Of a stretch of DNA of 64,000 nucleotides, positions 11,379-25,074 are shown in pieces; within the stretch, counting starts at the first letter, position 1; every line of letters begins with the position of its first letter. Origin of the DNA: Astropecten irregularis (lineage: Eukaryota > Echinodermata > Asteroidea > Paxillosida > Astropectinidae). The stretch is taken from assembly GCA_963971285.1 (NCBI GenBank), contig OZ020244.1:4712001-4776000 (forward strand). Direction: 5' to 3'. The notes under the pieces are model-generated. The model was not told the DNA's origin. It saw only the letters and a list, made by a program, of their open reading frames with translations, and ran no database searches. Made by a program: the position numbers and the translations under genes.

Positions 11379-14300
11379 CGCGTGCGTGTAAATGCTTGGG
11401 GATTCCCCTGCGTAAATAACTGTATTTTCGCTTTGGAGTGGACTGAGTTTGAATTATTTGGGCCAAACAAATATAGGTTAGGATTTTCATTTGTTTGTGC
11501 TTGTTTTTCAGACTTTTTAGTGAAGTTCTTCATATTCATGCAAAGACAAAGGAGCATAGCAGAGAGGGTTACCCGAGACGAGGGTAGCAACTGTTGGCTA
11601 GTGTTATTTTTGCGCGTTTGCTTCATCAAGCACCTTTTCTTTGACCCAAAGTCAGTCAACTATCCCCAAAACCGGGGAAAAAAATTTATAAAAACATCAG
11701 TATTGCAAACAAGATGCGAAGAGTCCTCAAAAATAGTCCAACCCTAGTTGCCCTAACCCTAGTTGCCCTAACCCTAGCGAGCCTAACCCTAGCGAGCCTA
11801 ACCCTAGCTAGTAGAGTCCACTGGCTGGACCAATTCTTGTTAGCCTTCTTGTTCCACCCCCCCCCCCCCCGAAATAAATTGTCGCATAGCCCTGGCCACC
11901 CCTCACAACCCCTGGCTGTGAACTCAACAATCTTGAAGTATTCAACGATTGCTCCTTGCTTACTTTGAAGACTTGTAATATTCAAAAAGGAACTGCGATG
12001 CATATCGATCCATGCATGCAATACAATGGATACCGTGCTAAAACTACATAAACAAAATGGCCGCCCCTCTTCCAAGATTGGCCTGTATATCGAAAAGGGT
12101 TAAATTTTGTTCAATTGTTTTTGCAGATTCATGGTCAGTGACCACTTCCCTTTGTCTTAAAGGCGGTTTTATAAGGAAATAAAATACTTTATGCACTATA
12201 TATAGCGAAATCCAAGATGGCGTCATGCCGTTGCAATTTTGTACTTTAAATGTCGCTAAAGTGAACTGTAGGCAGAAAATATTGACGGACACAACTTTTG
12301 CACTGTCTGACATGTCGTTTTCAACTATTAGTTTCCTTTTAAATCCATTAAAATACCATAAATTTAATTTTTCCGAAATAAAGCATACGGCGGCCATGTT
12401 TACCATAGTCAACGCGCGTGCGTGTAAATGCTTGGGGATTCCCCTGCGTAAATAACTGTATTTTCGCTTTGGAGTGGACTGAGTTTGAATTATTTGGGCC
12501 AAACAAATATAGGTTAGGATTTTCATTTGTTTGTGCTTGTTTTTCAGACTTTTTAGTGAAGTTCTTCATATTCATGCAAAGACAAAGGAGCATAGCAGAG
12601 AGGGTTACCCGAGACGAGGGTAGCAACTGTTGGCTAGTGTTATTTTTGCGCGTTTGCTTCATCAAGCACCTTTTCTTTGACCCCAAGTCAGTCAACTATC
12701 CCCAAAACCGGGGAAAAAACTTTATAAAAACATCAGTCTTGCAAACAAGATGCGAAGAGTCCTCAAAAATAGTCCAACCCTAGTTCCCCTATTCCTAGTT
12801 GCCCTAACCCTAGCGAACCTAACCCTAGCGAGCCTAACCCTAGCTAGTAGAGTCCACTGGCTGGACCAATTCTTGTTAGCCTTCTTGTTCCACCCCCCCC
12901 CCGAAATAAATTGTCGCATAGCCCTGGCCACCCCTCACAACCCCTGGCTGTGAACTCAACAATCTTGAAGTATTCAACGATTGCTCCTTGCTTACTTTGA
13001 AGACTTGTAATATTCAAAAAGGAACTGCGATGCATATCGATCCATGCATACATTACAATGGATACCGTGCTAAAACTACTTAAACAAAATGGCCGACCCT
13101 CTTCCAAGATTGGCCTGTATTTCGAAAAGGGTTAAATTTTGTTCAATTGTTTTTGCAGATTCATGGTCAGTGACCACTTCCCTTTGTCTTAAAGGCGGTT
13201 GTATAAGGAAATAAAATACTTTATGCACTATATATAGAGAAATCCAAGATGGCGTCATGCCGTTGCAATTTTGTCCTTTAAATGTCGCTAAAGTGAATTG
13301 TAGGCAGAAAATATTGACGGACACAACTTTTGCACTGTCTGACATGTCGTTTTCAACTATTAGTTTCCTTTTAAATCCATTAAAATTACCATAAATTTAA
13401 TTTTTCCGAAATAAAGCATACGGCGGCCATGTTTACCATAGTCAACGCGCGTGCGTGTAAATGCTTGGGGATTCCCCTGCGTAAATAACTGTATTTTCGC
13501 TTTGGAGTGGACTGAGTTTGAATAATTTGGGCCAAAAAATATAGGTTAGGATTTTCATTTGTTTGTGCTTGTTCTTCAGCCTTTTTAGTGAAGTTCTTTA
13601 TATTCATGCAAAGACAAAGGAGCATAGCAGAGAGGGTTACCCGAGACGAGGGTAGCAACTGTTGGCCAGTGTTATTGTTGCGCGTTTGCTTCATCAAGCA
13701 CCTTTTCTTTGACCCAAAGTCAGTCAACTATCCCCAAAACCGGAAAAAAAACCTTTATAAAAACATCAGTATTGCAAACAAGATGCGAAGAGTCCTCAAA
13801 AATAGTCCAACCCTAGTTGCCCTAACCCTAGTTGCCCTAACCCTAGCGAGCCTAACCCTAGCGAGCCTAACCCTAGCTAGTAGAGTCCACTGGCTGGACC
13901 AATTCTTGTTAGCCTTCTTGTTCCACCCCCCCCCCCCCCGAAATAAATTGTCGCATAGCCCTGGCCACCCCTCACAACCCCTGGCTGTGAACTCAACAAT
14001 CTTGAAGTATTCAACGATTGCTCCTTGCTTACTTTGAAGACTTGTAATATTCAAAAAGGAACTGCGATGCATATCGATCCATGCATGCAATACAATGGAT
14101 ACCGTGCTAAAACTACATAAACAAAATGGCCGCCCCTCTTCCAAGATTGGCCTGTATATCGAAAAGGGTTAAATTTTGTTCAATTGTTTTTGCAGATTCA
14201 TGGTCAGTGACCACTTCCCTTTGTCTTAAAGGCGGTTTTATAAGGAAATAAAATACTTTATGCACTATATATAGCGAAATCCAAGATGGCGTCATGCCGT

Positions 14301-15524
14301 TGCAATTTTGTACTTTAAATGTCGCTAAAGTGAACTGTAGGCAGAAAATATTGACGGACACAACTTTTGCACTGTCTGACATGTCGTTTTCAACTATTAG
14401 TTTCCTTTTAAATCCATTAAAATACCATAAATTTAATTTTTCCGAAATAAAGCATACGGCGGCCATGTTTACCATAGTCAACGCGCGTGCGTGTAAATGC
14501 TTGGGGATTCCCCTGCGTAAATAACTGTATTTTCGCTTTGGAGTGGACTGAGTTTGAATTATTTGGGCCAAACAAATATAGGTTAGGATTTTCATTTGTT
14601 TGTGCTTGTTTTTCAGACTTTTTAGTGAAGTTCTTCATATTCATGCAAAGACAAAGGAGCATAGCAGAGAGGGTTACCCGAGACGAGGGTAGCAACTGTT
14701 GGCTAGTGTTATTTTTGCGCGTTTGCTTCATCAAGCACCTTTTCTTTGACCCCAAGTCAGTCAACTATCCCCCAAACCGGGGAAAAAAATTTATAAAAAC
14801 ATCAGTCTTGCAAACAAGATGCGAAGAGTCCTCAAAAATAGTCCAACCCTAGTTGCCCTAACCCTAGTTGCCCTAACCCTAGCGAGCCTAACCCTAGCGA
14901 GCCTAACCCTAGCTAGTAGAGTCCACTGGCTGGACCAATTCTTGTTAGCCTTCTTGTTCCACCCCCCCCCCCCCCCCGAAATAAATTGTCGCATAGCCCT
15001 GGCCACCCCTCACAACCCCTGGCTGTGAACTCAACAATCTTGAAGTATTCAACGATATTGCTCCTTGCTTACTTTGAAGACTTGTAATATTCAAAATGGA
15101 ACTGCGATGCATATCGATCCATGCATGCATTACAATGGATACCGTGCTAAAACTATATAAACAAAATGGCCGCCCCTCTTCCAAGATTGGCCTGTATTTC
15201 GAAAAGGGTTAAATTTTGTTCAATTGTTTTTGCAGATTCATGGTCAGTGACCACTTCCCTTTGTCTTAAAGGCGGTTTTATAAGGAAATAAAATACTTTA
15301 TGCACTATATATAGCGAAATCCAAGATGGCGTCATGCCGTTGCAATTTTGTCCTTTAAATGTCGCTAAAGTGAACTGTAGGCAGAAAATATTGACGGACA
15401 CAACTTTTGCACTGTCTGACATGTCGTTTTCAACTATTAGTTTCCTTTTAAATCCATTAAAATTACCATAAATTTGATTTTTCCGAAATAAAGCATACGG
15501 CGGCCATGTTTACCATAGAAAACG

Positions 15525-16365
15525 CGCGTGCGTGTAAATGCTTGCGGATTCCCCTGCGTAAATAACTGAGTTTGAATTATTTGGGCCAAAAAATATAGGT
15601 TAGGATTTTCATTTGTTTGTGCTTGTTTTTCAGCCTTTTTAGTGAAGTTCTTTATTCATGCAAAGACAAAGGAGCATAGCAGAGAGGGTTACCCGAGACG
15701 AGGGTAGCAACATTACTGTTGGCCAGTGTTATTGTTGCGCGTTTGCTTCATCAAGCACCTTTTCTTTGACCCCAAGTCAGTCAACTATACCCAAAACCGG
15801 GGAAAAAACTTTATAAAAACATCAGTCTTGCAAACAAGATGCGAAGAGTCCTCAAAAATAGTCCAACCCTAGTTGCCCTAACCCTAGTTGCCCTAACCCT
15901 AGCGAACCTAACCCTAGCGAGCCTAACCCTAGCTAGTAGAGTCCACTGGCTGGACCAATTCTTGTTAGCCTTCTTGTTCCACCCCCCCCCCCCCCCCCCG
16001 AAATAAATTGTCGCATAGCCCTGGCCACCCCTCACAACCCCTGGCTGTGAACTCAACAATCTTGAAGTATTCAACGATTGCTCCTTGCTTACTTTGAAGA
16101 CTTGTAATATTCAAAATGGAACTGCGATGCATATCGATCCATGCATGCATTACAATGGATACCGTGCTAAAACTACATAAACAAAATGGCCGCCCCTCTT
16201 CCAAGATTGGCCTGTATTTCGAAAAGGGTTAAATTTTGTTCAATTGTTTTTGCAGATTCATGGTCAGTGACCACTTCCCTTTGTCTTAAAGGCGGTTTTA
16301 TCAGAACCATAAATTTGATTTTTCCGAAATAAAGCATACGGCGGCCATGTTTACCATAGTCAACG
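15525..16365. repeat. Satellite monomer with 200-bp deletion (variant 1)
   Basis: The sequence jumps from GGCGGTTTTATCAG to AACCATAAATTTG near 16301, losing about 200 bp that include the TATA-like palindrome and AAGATGGCG. The same junction occurs in three further monomers, so they share ancestry. Confidence 0.9.
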
Positions 16366-17419
16366 CGCGTGCGTGTAATTGCTTGGGGATTCCCCTGCGT
16401 AAATAACTGTATTTTCGCTTTGGAGTGGACTGAGTTTGAATTATTTGGGCCAAAAAATATAGGTTAGGATTTTCATTTGTTTGTGCTTGTTTTTCAGCCT
16501 TTTTAGTGAAGTTCTTCATATTCATGCAAAGACAAAGGAGCATAGCAGAGAGGGTTACCCGAGACGAGGGTAGCAACTGTTGGCTAGTGTTATTTTTGCG
16601 CGTTTGCTTCATCAAGCACCTTTTCTTTGACCCCAAGTCAGTCAACTATCCCCCAAACCGGGGAAAAAAATTTATAAAAACATCAGTCTTGCAAACAAGA
16701 TGCGAAGAGTCCTCAAAAATAGTCCAACCCTAGTTGCCCTAACCCTAGTTGCCCTAACCCTAGCGAGCCTAACCCTAGCGAGCCTAACCCTAGCGAGCCT
16801 AACCCTAGCTAGTAGAGTCCACTGGCTGGACCAATTCTTGTTAGCCTTCTTGTTCCACCCCCCCAACCCCCCGAAATAAATTGTCGCATAGCCCTGGCCA
16901 CCCCTCACAACCCCTGGCTGTGAACTCAACAATCTTGAAGTATTCAACGATATTGCTCCTTGCTTACTTTGAAGACTTGTAATATTCAAAATGGAACTGC
17001 GATGCATATCGATCCATGCATGCATTACAATGGATACCGTGCTAAAACTATATAAACAAAATGGCCGCCCCTCTTCCAAGATTGGCCTGTATTTCGAAAA
17101 GGGTTAAATTTTGTTCAATTGTTTTTGCAGATTCATGGTCAGTGACCACTTCCCTTTGTCTTAAAGGCGGTTTTATAAGGAAATAAAATACTTTATGCAC
17201 TATATATAGCGAAATCCAAGATGGCGTCATGCCGTTGCAATTTTGTCCTTTAAATGTCGCTAAAGTGAACTGTAGGCAGAAAATATTGACGGACACAACT
17301 TTTGCACTGTCTGACATGTCGTTTTCAACTATTAGTTTCCTTTTAAATCCATTAAAATTACCATAAATTTGATTTTTCCGAAATAAAGCATACGGCGGCC
17401 ATGTTTACCATAGAAAACG

Positions 17420-18257
17420 CGCGTGCGTGTAAATGCTTGCGGATTCCCCTGCGTAAATAACTGAGTTTGAATTATTTGGGCCAAAAAATATAGGTTAGGA
17501 TTTTCATTTGTTTGTGCTTGTTTTTCAGCCTTTTTAGTGAAGTTCTTTATTCATGCAAAGACAAAGGAGCATAGCAGAGAGGGTTACCCGAGACGAGGGT
17601 AGCAACATTACTGTTGGCCAGTGTTATTGTTGCGCGTTTGCTTCATCAAGCACCTTTTCTTTGACCCCAAGTCAGTCAACTATACCCAAAACCGGGGAAA
17701 AAACTTTATAAAAACATCAGTCTTGCAAACAAGATGCGAAGAGTCCTCAAAAATAGTCCAACCCTAGTTGCCCTAACCCTAGTTGCCCTAACCCTAGCGA
17801 ACCTAACCCTAGCGAGCCTAACCCTAGCTAGTAGAGTCCACTGGCTGGACCAATTCTTGTTAGCCTTCTTGTTCCACCCCCCCCCCCCCCCGAAATAAAT
17901 TGTCGCATAGCCCTGGCCACCCCTCACAACCCCTGGCTGTGAACTCAACAATCTTGAAGTATTCAACGATTGCTCCTTGCTTACTTTGAAGACTTGTAAT
18001 ATTCAAAATGGAACTGCGATGCATATCGATCCATGCATGCATTACAATAGATACCGTGCTAAAACTACATAAACAAAATGGCCGCCCCTCTTCCAAGATT
18101 GGCCTGTATTTCGAAAAGGGTTAAATTTTGTTCAATTGTTTTTGCAGATTCATGGTCAGTGACCACTTCCCTTTGTCTTAAAGGCGGTTTTATCAGAACC
18201 ATAAATTTGATTTTTCCGAAATAAAGCATACGGCGGCCATGTTTACCATAGTCAACG
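17420..18257. repeat. Satellite monomer with 200-bp deletion (variant 2)
   Basis: Same deletion junction, near 18193. The unit is 838 bp and is also marked by GCGGATTCCCC and TATACCCAAAACC. Confidence 0.9.
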
Positions 18258-19296
18258 CGCGTGCGTGTAATTGCTTGGGGATTCCCCTGCGTAAATAACT
18301 GTATTTTCGCTTTGGAGTGGACTGAGTTTGAATTATTTGGGCCAAAAAATATAGGTTAGGATTTTCATTTGTTTGTGCTTGTTTTTCAGCCTTTTTAGTG
18401 AAGTTCTTCATATTCATGCAAAGACAAAGGAGCATAGCAGAGAGGGTTACCCGAGACGAGGGTAGCAACTGTTGGCTAGTGTTATTTTTGCGCGTTTGCT
18501 TCATCAAGCACCTTTTCTTTGACCCCAAGTCAGTCAACTATCCCCCAAACCGGGGAAAAAAATTTATAAAAACATCAGTCTTGCAAACAAGATGCGAAGA
18601 GTCCTCAAAAATAGTCCAACCCTAGTTGCCCTAACCCTAGTTGCCCTAACCCTAGCGAGCCTAACCCTAGCGAGCCTAACCCTAGCTAGTAGAGTCCACT
18701 GGCTGGACCAATTCTTGTTAGTCTTCTTGTTCCACCCCCCCAACCCCCCGAAATAAATTGTCGCATAGCCCTGGCCACCCCTCACAACCCCTGGCTGTGA
18801 ACTCAACAATCTTGAAGTATTCAACGATATTGCTCCTTGCTTACTTTGAAGACTTGTAATATTCAAAATGGAACTGCGATGCATATCGATCCATGCATGC
18901 ATTACAATGGATACCGTGCTAAAACTATATAAACAAAATGGCCGCCCCTCTTCCAAGATTGGCCTGTATTTCGAAAAGGGTTAAATTTTGTTCAATTGTT
19001 TTTGCAGATTCATGGTCAGTGACCACTTCCCTTTGTCTTAAAGGCGGTTTTATAAGGAAATAAAATACTTTATGCACTATATATAGCGAAATCCAAGATG
19101 GCGTCATGCCGTTGCAATTTTGTCCTTTAAATGTCGCTAAAGTGAACTGTAGGCAGAAAATATTGACGGACACAACTTTTGCACTGTCTGACATGTCGTT
19201 TTCAACTATTAGTTTCCTTTTAAATCCATTAAAATTACCATAAATTTGATTTTTCCGAAATAAAGCATACGGCGGCCATGTTTACCATAGAAAACG

Positions 19297-20134
19297 CGCG
19301 TGCGTGTAAATGCTTGCGGATTCCCCTGCGTAAATAACTGAGTTTGAATTATTTGGGCCAAAAAATATAGGTTAGGATTTTCATTTGTTTGTGCTTGTTT
19401 TTCAGCCTTTTTAGTGAAGTTCTTTATTCATGCAAAGACAAAGGAGCATAGCAGAGAGGGTTACCCGAGACGAGGGTAGCAACATTACTGTTGGCCAGTG
19501 TTATTGTTGCGCGTTTGCTTCATCAAGCACCTTTTCTTTGACCCCAAGTCAGTCAACTATACCCAAAACCGGGGAAAAAACTTTATAAAAACATCAGTCT
19601 TGCAAACAAGATGCGAAGAGTCCTCAAAAATAGTCCAACCCTAGTTGCCCTAACCCTAGTTGCCCTAACCCTAGCGAACCTAACCCTAGCGAGCCTAACC
19701 CTAGCTAGTAGAGTCCACTGGCTGGACCAATTCTTGTTAGCCTTCTTGTTCCACCCCCCCCCCCCCCCGAAATAAATTGTCGCATAGCCCTGGCCACCCC
19801 TCACAACCCCTGGCTGTGAACTCAACAATCTTGAAGTATTCAACGATTGCTCCTTGCTTACTTTGAAGACTTGTAATATTCAAAATGGAACTGCGATGCA
19901 TATCGATCCATGCATGCATTACAATAGATACCGTGCTAAAACTACATAAACAAAATGGCCGCCCCTCTTCCAAGATTGGCCTGTATTTCGAAAAGGGTTA
20001 AATTTTGTTCAATTGTTTTTGCAGATTCATGGTCAGTGACCACTTCCCTTTGTCTTAAAGGCGGTTTTATCAGAACCATAAATTTGATTTTTCCGAAATA
20101 AAGCATACGGCGGCCATGTTTACCATAGTCAACG
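19297..20134. repeat. Satellite monomer with 200-bp deletion (variant 3)
   Basis: Same deletion junction, near 20070. Nearly identical to the unit starting at 17420, including the substitution ATTACAATAGATACC. Confidence 0.9.
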
Positions 20135-21171
20135 CGCGTGCGTGTAATTGCTTGGGGATTCCCCTGCGTAAATAACTGTATTTTCGCTTTGGAGTGGACT
20201 GAGTTTGAATTATTTGGGCCAAAAAATATAGGTTAGGATTTTCATTTGTTTGTGCTTGTTTTTCAGCCTTTTTAGTGAAGTTCTTTATATTCATGCAAAG
20301 ACAAAGGAGCATAGCAGAGAGGGTTACCCGAGACGAGGGTAGCAACTGTTGGCCAGTGTTATTCTTGCGCGTTTGCTTCATCAAGCACCTTTTCTTTGAC
20401 CCCAAGTCAGTCAACTATCCCCAAAACCGGGGAAAAAACTTTATAAAAACATCAGTCTTGCAAACAAGATGCGAAGAGTCCTCAAAAATAGTCCAACCCT
20501 AGTTGACCTAACCCTAGTTGCCCTAACCCTAGTTGCCCTAACCCTAGCGAGCCTAACCCTAGCTAGTAGAGTCCACTGGCTGGACCAATTCTTGTTAGCC
20601 TTCTTGTTCCACCCCCCCCCCCCCCCGAAATAAATTGTCGCATAGCCCTGGCCACCCCTCACAACCCCTGGCTGTGAACTCAACAATCTTGAAGTATTCA
20701 ACGATTGCTCCTTGCTTACTTTGAAGACTTGTAATATTCAAAAAGGAACTGCGATGCATATCGATCCATGCATGCATTACAATGGATACCGTGCTAAAAC
20801 TACATAAACAAAATGGCCGCCCCTCTTCCAAGATTGGCCTGTATTTCGAAAAGGGTTAAGATTTGTTCAATTGTTTTTGCAGATTCATGGTCAGTGACCA
20901 CTTCCCTTTGTCTTAAAGGCGGTTTTATCAGGAAATAAAATACTTTATGCACTATATATAGCGAAATCCAAGATGGCGTCATGCCGTTGCAATTTTGTCC
21001 TTTAAATGTCGCTAAAGTGAACTGTAGGCAGAAAATATTGACGGACACAACTTTTGCACTGTCTGACATGTCGTTTTCAACTATTAGTTTCCTTTTCAAT
21101 CCATTAAAATAACAATAAATTTGATTTTTCCGAAATAAAGCATACGGCGGCCATGTTTACCATAGTCAACG

Positions 21172-24100
21172 CGCGTGCGTGTAAATGCTTGGGGATTCCC
21201 CTGCGTAAATAACTGTATTTTCGCTTTGGAGTGGACTGAGTTTGAATTATTTGGGCCAAAAAATATAGGTTAGGATTTTCATTTGTTTGTGCTTGTTTTT
21301 CAGCCTTTTTAGTGAAGTTCTTTATATTCATGCAAAGACAAAGGAGCATAGCAGAGAGGGTTACCCGAGACGAGGGTAGCAACTGTTGGCCAGTGTTATT
21401 GTTGCGCGTTTGCTTCATCAAGCACCTTTTCTTTGACCCCAAGTCAGTCAACTATCCCCAAAACCGGGGAAAAAACTTTATTAAAACATCAGTCTTGCAA
21501 ACAAGATGCGAAGAGTCCTCAAAAATAGTCCAACCCTAGTTGCCCTAACCCTAGTTGCCCTAACCCTAGCGAGCCTAACCCTAGCTAGTAGAGTCCACTG
21601 GCTGGACCAATTCTTGTTAGCCTTCTTGTTCCACCCCCCCCCCCCCCCGAAATAAATTGTCGCATAGCCCTGGCCACCCCTCACAACCCCTGGCTGTGAA
21701 CTCAACAATCTTGAAGTATTCAACGATATTGCTCCTTGCTTACTTTGAAGACTTGTAATATTCAAAATGGAACTGCGATGCATATCGATCCATGCATGCA
21801 TTACAATGGATACCGTGCTAAAACTATATAAACAAAATGGCCGCCCCTCTTCCAAGATTGGCCTGTATTTCGAAAAGGGTTAAATTTTGTTCAATTGTTT
21901 TTGCAGATTCATGGTCAGTGACCACTTCCCTTTGTCTTAAAGGCGGTTTTATAAGGAAATAAAATACTTTATGCACTATATATAGCGAAATCCAAGATGG
22001 CGTCATGCCGTTGCAATTTTGTCCTTTAAATGTCGCTAAAGTGAACTGTAGGCAGAAAATATTGACGGACACAACTTTTGCACTGTCTGACATGTCGTTT
22101 TCAACTATTAGTTTCCTTTTAAATCCATTAAAATTACCATAAATTTGATTTTTCCGAAATAAAGCATACGGCGGCCATGTTTACCATAGAAAACGCGCGT
22201 GCGTGTAAATGCTTGCGGATTCCCCTGCGTAAATAACTGAGTTTGAATTATTTGGGCCAAAAAATATAGGTTAGGATTTTCATTTGTTTGTGCTTGTTTT
22301 TCAGCCTTTTTAGTGAAGTTCTTTATTCATGCAAAGACAAAGGAGCATAGCAGAGAGGGTTACCCGAGACGAGGGTAGCAACATTACTGTTGGCCAGTGT
22401 TATTGTTGCGCGTTTGCTTCATCAAGCACCTTTTCTTTGACCCCAAGTCAGTCAACTATACCCAAAACCGGGGAAAAAACTTTATAAAAACATCAGTCTT
22501 GCAAACAAGATGCGAAGAGTCCTCAAAAATAGTCCAACCCTAGTTGCCCTAACCCTAGTTGCCCTAACCCTAGCGAACCTAACCCTAGCGAGCCTAACCC
22601 TAGCTAGTAGAGTCCACTGGCTGGACCAATTCTTGTTAGCCTTCTTGTTCCACCCCCCCCCCCCCCCCGAAATAAATTGACGCATAGCCCTGGCCACCCC
22701 TCACAACCCCTGGCTGTGAACTCAACAATCTTGAAGTATTCAACGATTGCTCCTTGCTTACTTTGAAGACTTGTAATATTCAAAAAGGAACTGCGATGCA
22801 TATCGATCCATGCATGCATTACAATGGATACCGTGCTAAAACTACATAAACAAAATGGCCGCCCCTCTTCCAAGATTGGCCTGTATTTCGAAAAGGGTTA
22901 AGATTTGTTCAATTGTTTTTGCAGATTCATGGTCAGTGACCACTTCCCTTTGTCTTAAAGGCGGTTTTATCAGGAAATAAAATACTTTATGCACTATATA
23001 TAGCGAAATCCAAGATGGCGTCATGCCGTTGCAATTTTGTCCTTTAAATGTCGCTAAAGTGAACTGTAGGCAGAAAATATTGACGGACACAACTTTTGCA
23101 CTGTCTGACATGTCGTTTTCAACTATTAGTTTCCTTTTCAATCCATTAAAATAACAATAAATTTGATTTTTCCGAAATAAAGCATACGGCGGCCATGTTT
23201 ACCATAGTCAACGCGCGTGCGTGTAAATGCTTGGGGATTCCCCTGCGTAAATAACTGTATTTTCGCTTTGGAGTGGACTGAGTTTGAATTATTTGGGCCA
23301 AAAAATATAGGTTAGGATTTTCATTTGTTTGTGCTTGTTTTTCAGCCTTTTTAGTGAAGTTCTTTATATTCATGCAAAGACAAAGGAGCATAGCAGAGAG
23401 GGTTACCCGAGACGAGGGTAGCAACTGTTGGCCAGTGTTATTGTTGCGCGTTTGCTTCATCAAGCACCTTTTCTTTGACCCCAAGTCAGTCAACTATCCC
23501 CAAAACCGGGGAAAAAACTTTATTAAAACATCAGTCTTGCAAACAAGATGCGAAGAGTCCTCAAAAATAGTCCAACCCTAGTTGCCCTAACCCTAGTTGC
23601 CCTAACCCTAGCGAGCCTAACCCTAGCTAGTAGAGTCCACTGGCTGGACCAATTCTTGTTAGCCTTCTTGTTCCACCCCCCCCCCCCCCCCCGAAATAAA
23701 TTGTCGCATAGCCCTGGCCACCCCTCACAACCCCTGGCTGTGAACTCAACAATCTTGAAGTATTCAACGATATTGCTCCTTGCTTACTTTGAAGACTTGT
23801 AATATTCAAAATGGAACTGCGATGCATATCGATCCATGCATGCATTACAATGGATACCGTGCTAAAACTATATAAACAAAATGGCCGCCCCTCTTCCAAG
23901 ATTGGCCTGTATTTCGAAAAGGGTTAAATTTTGTTCAATTGTTTTTGCAGATTCATGGTCAGTGACCACTTCCCTTTGTCTTAAAGGCGGTTTTATAAGG
24001 AAATAAAATACTTTATGCACTATATATAGCGAAATCCAAGATGGCGTCATGCCGTTGCAATTTTGTCCTTTAAATGTCGCTAAAGTGAACTGTAGGCAGA

Positions 24101-25074
24101 AAATATTGACGGACACAACTTTTGCACTGTCTGACATGTCGTTTTCAACTATTAGTTTCCTTTTAAATCCATTAAAATTACCATAAATTTGATTTTTCCG
24201 AAATAAAGCATACGGCGGCCATGTTTACCATAGAAAACGCGCGTGCGTGTAAATGCTTGCGGATTCCCCTGCGTAAATAACTGAGTTTGAATTATTTGGG
24301 CCAAAAAATATAGGTTAGGATTTTCATTTGTTTGTGCTTGTTTTTCAGCCTTTTTAGTGAAGTTCTTTATTCATGCAAAGACAAAGGAGCATAGCAGAGA
24401 GGGTTACCCGAGACGAGGGTAGCAACATTACTGTTGGCCAGTGTTATTGTTGCGCGTTTGCTTCATCAAGCACCTTTTCTTTGACCCCAAGTCAGTCAAC
24501 TATACCCAAAACCGGGGAAAAAACTTTATAAAAACATCAGTCTTGCAAACAAGATGCGAAGAGTCCTCAAAAATAGTCCAACCCTAGTTGCCCTAACCCT
24601 AGTTGCCCTAACCCTAGCGAACCTAACCCTAGCGAGCCTAACCCTAGCTAGTAGAGTCCACTGGCTGGACCAATTCTTGTTAGCCTTCTTGTTCCACCCC
24701 CCCCCCCCGAAATAAATTGTCGCATAGCCCTGGCCACCCCTCACAACCCCTGGCTGTGAACTCAACAATCTTGAAGTATTCAACGATTGCTCCTTGCTTA
24801 CTTTGAAGACTTGTAATATTCAAAATGGAACTGCGATGCATATCGATCCATGCATGCATTACAATGGATACCGTGCTAAAACTACATAAACAAAATGGCC
24901 GCCCCTCTTCCAAGATTGGCCTGTATTTCGAAAAGGGTTAAATTTTGTTCAATTGTTTTTGCAGATTCATGGTCAGTGACCACTTCCCTTTGTCTTAAAG
25001 GCGGTTTTATCAGAACCATAAATTTGATTTTTCCGAAATAAAGCATACGGCGGCCATGTTTACCATAGTCAACG
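21172..25074. repeat. Higher-order dimer, approximately 2.04 kb, two copies
   Basis: Monomers starting 21172 and 23214 are near-identical, with four telomere-like subrepeats and TTTATTAAAACATC. Monomers 22196 and 24240 share the GCGGATTCCCC and 21-bp-deletion variant. The second copy ends in the 200-bp-deleted form and the first does not, so the deletion was exchanged between dimers. Confidence 0.7.
24240..25074. repeat. Satellite monomer with 200-bp deletion (variant 4)
   Basis: Same deletion junction, near 25012. It lies 4 kb away from the other three, separated by full-length units, so the deletion moved by exchange or amplification rather than arising locally. Confidence 0.9.

Larger units (their letters stand above)
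16366..20134. repeat. Higher-order dimer, approximately 1.88 kb, two copies with deletion monomers
   Basis: A full monomer (16366, 18258) followed by a 200-bp-deleted monomer (17420, 19297) is repeated twice (1892 and 1877 bp). Shared oddities are an interrupted C tract (CCCCCCAACCCCCC) in the full monomers and TATACCCAAAACC plus the deletion in the short ones. Confidence 0.8.
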
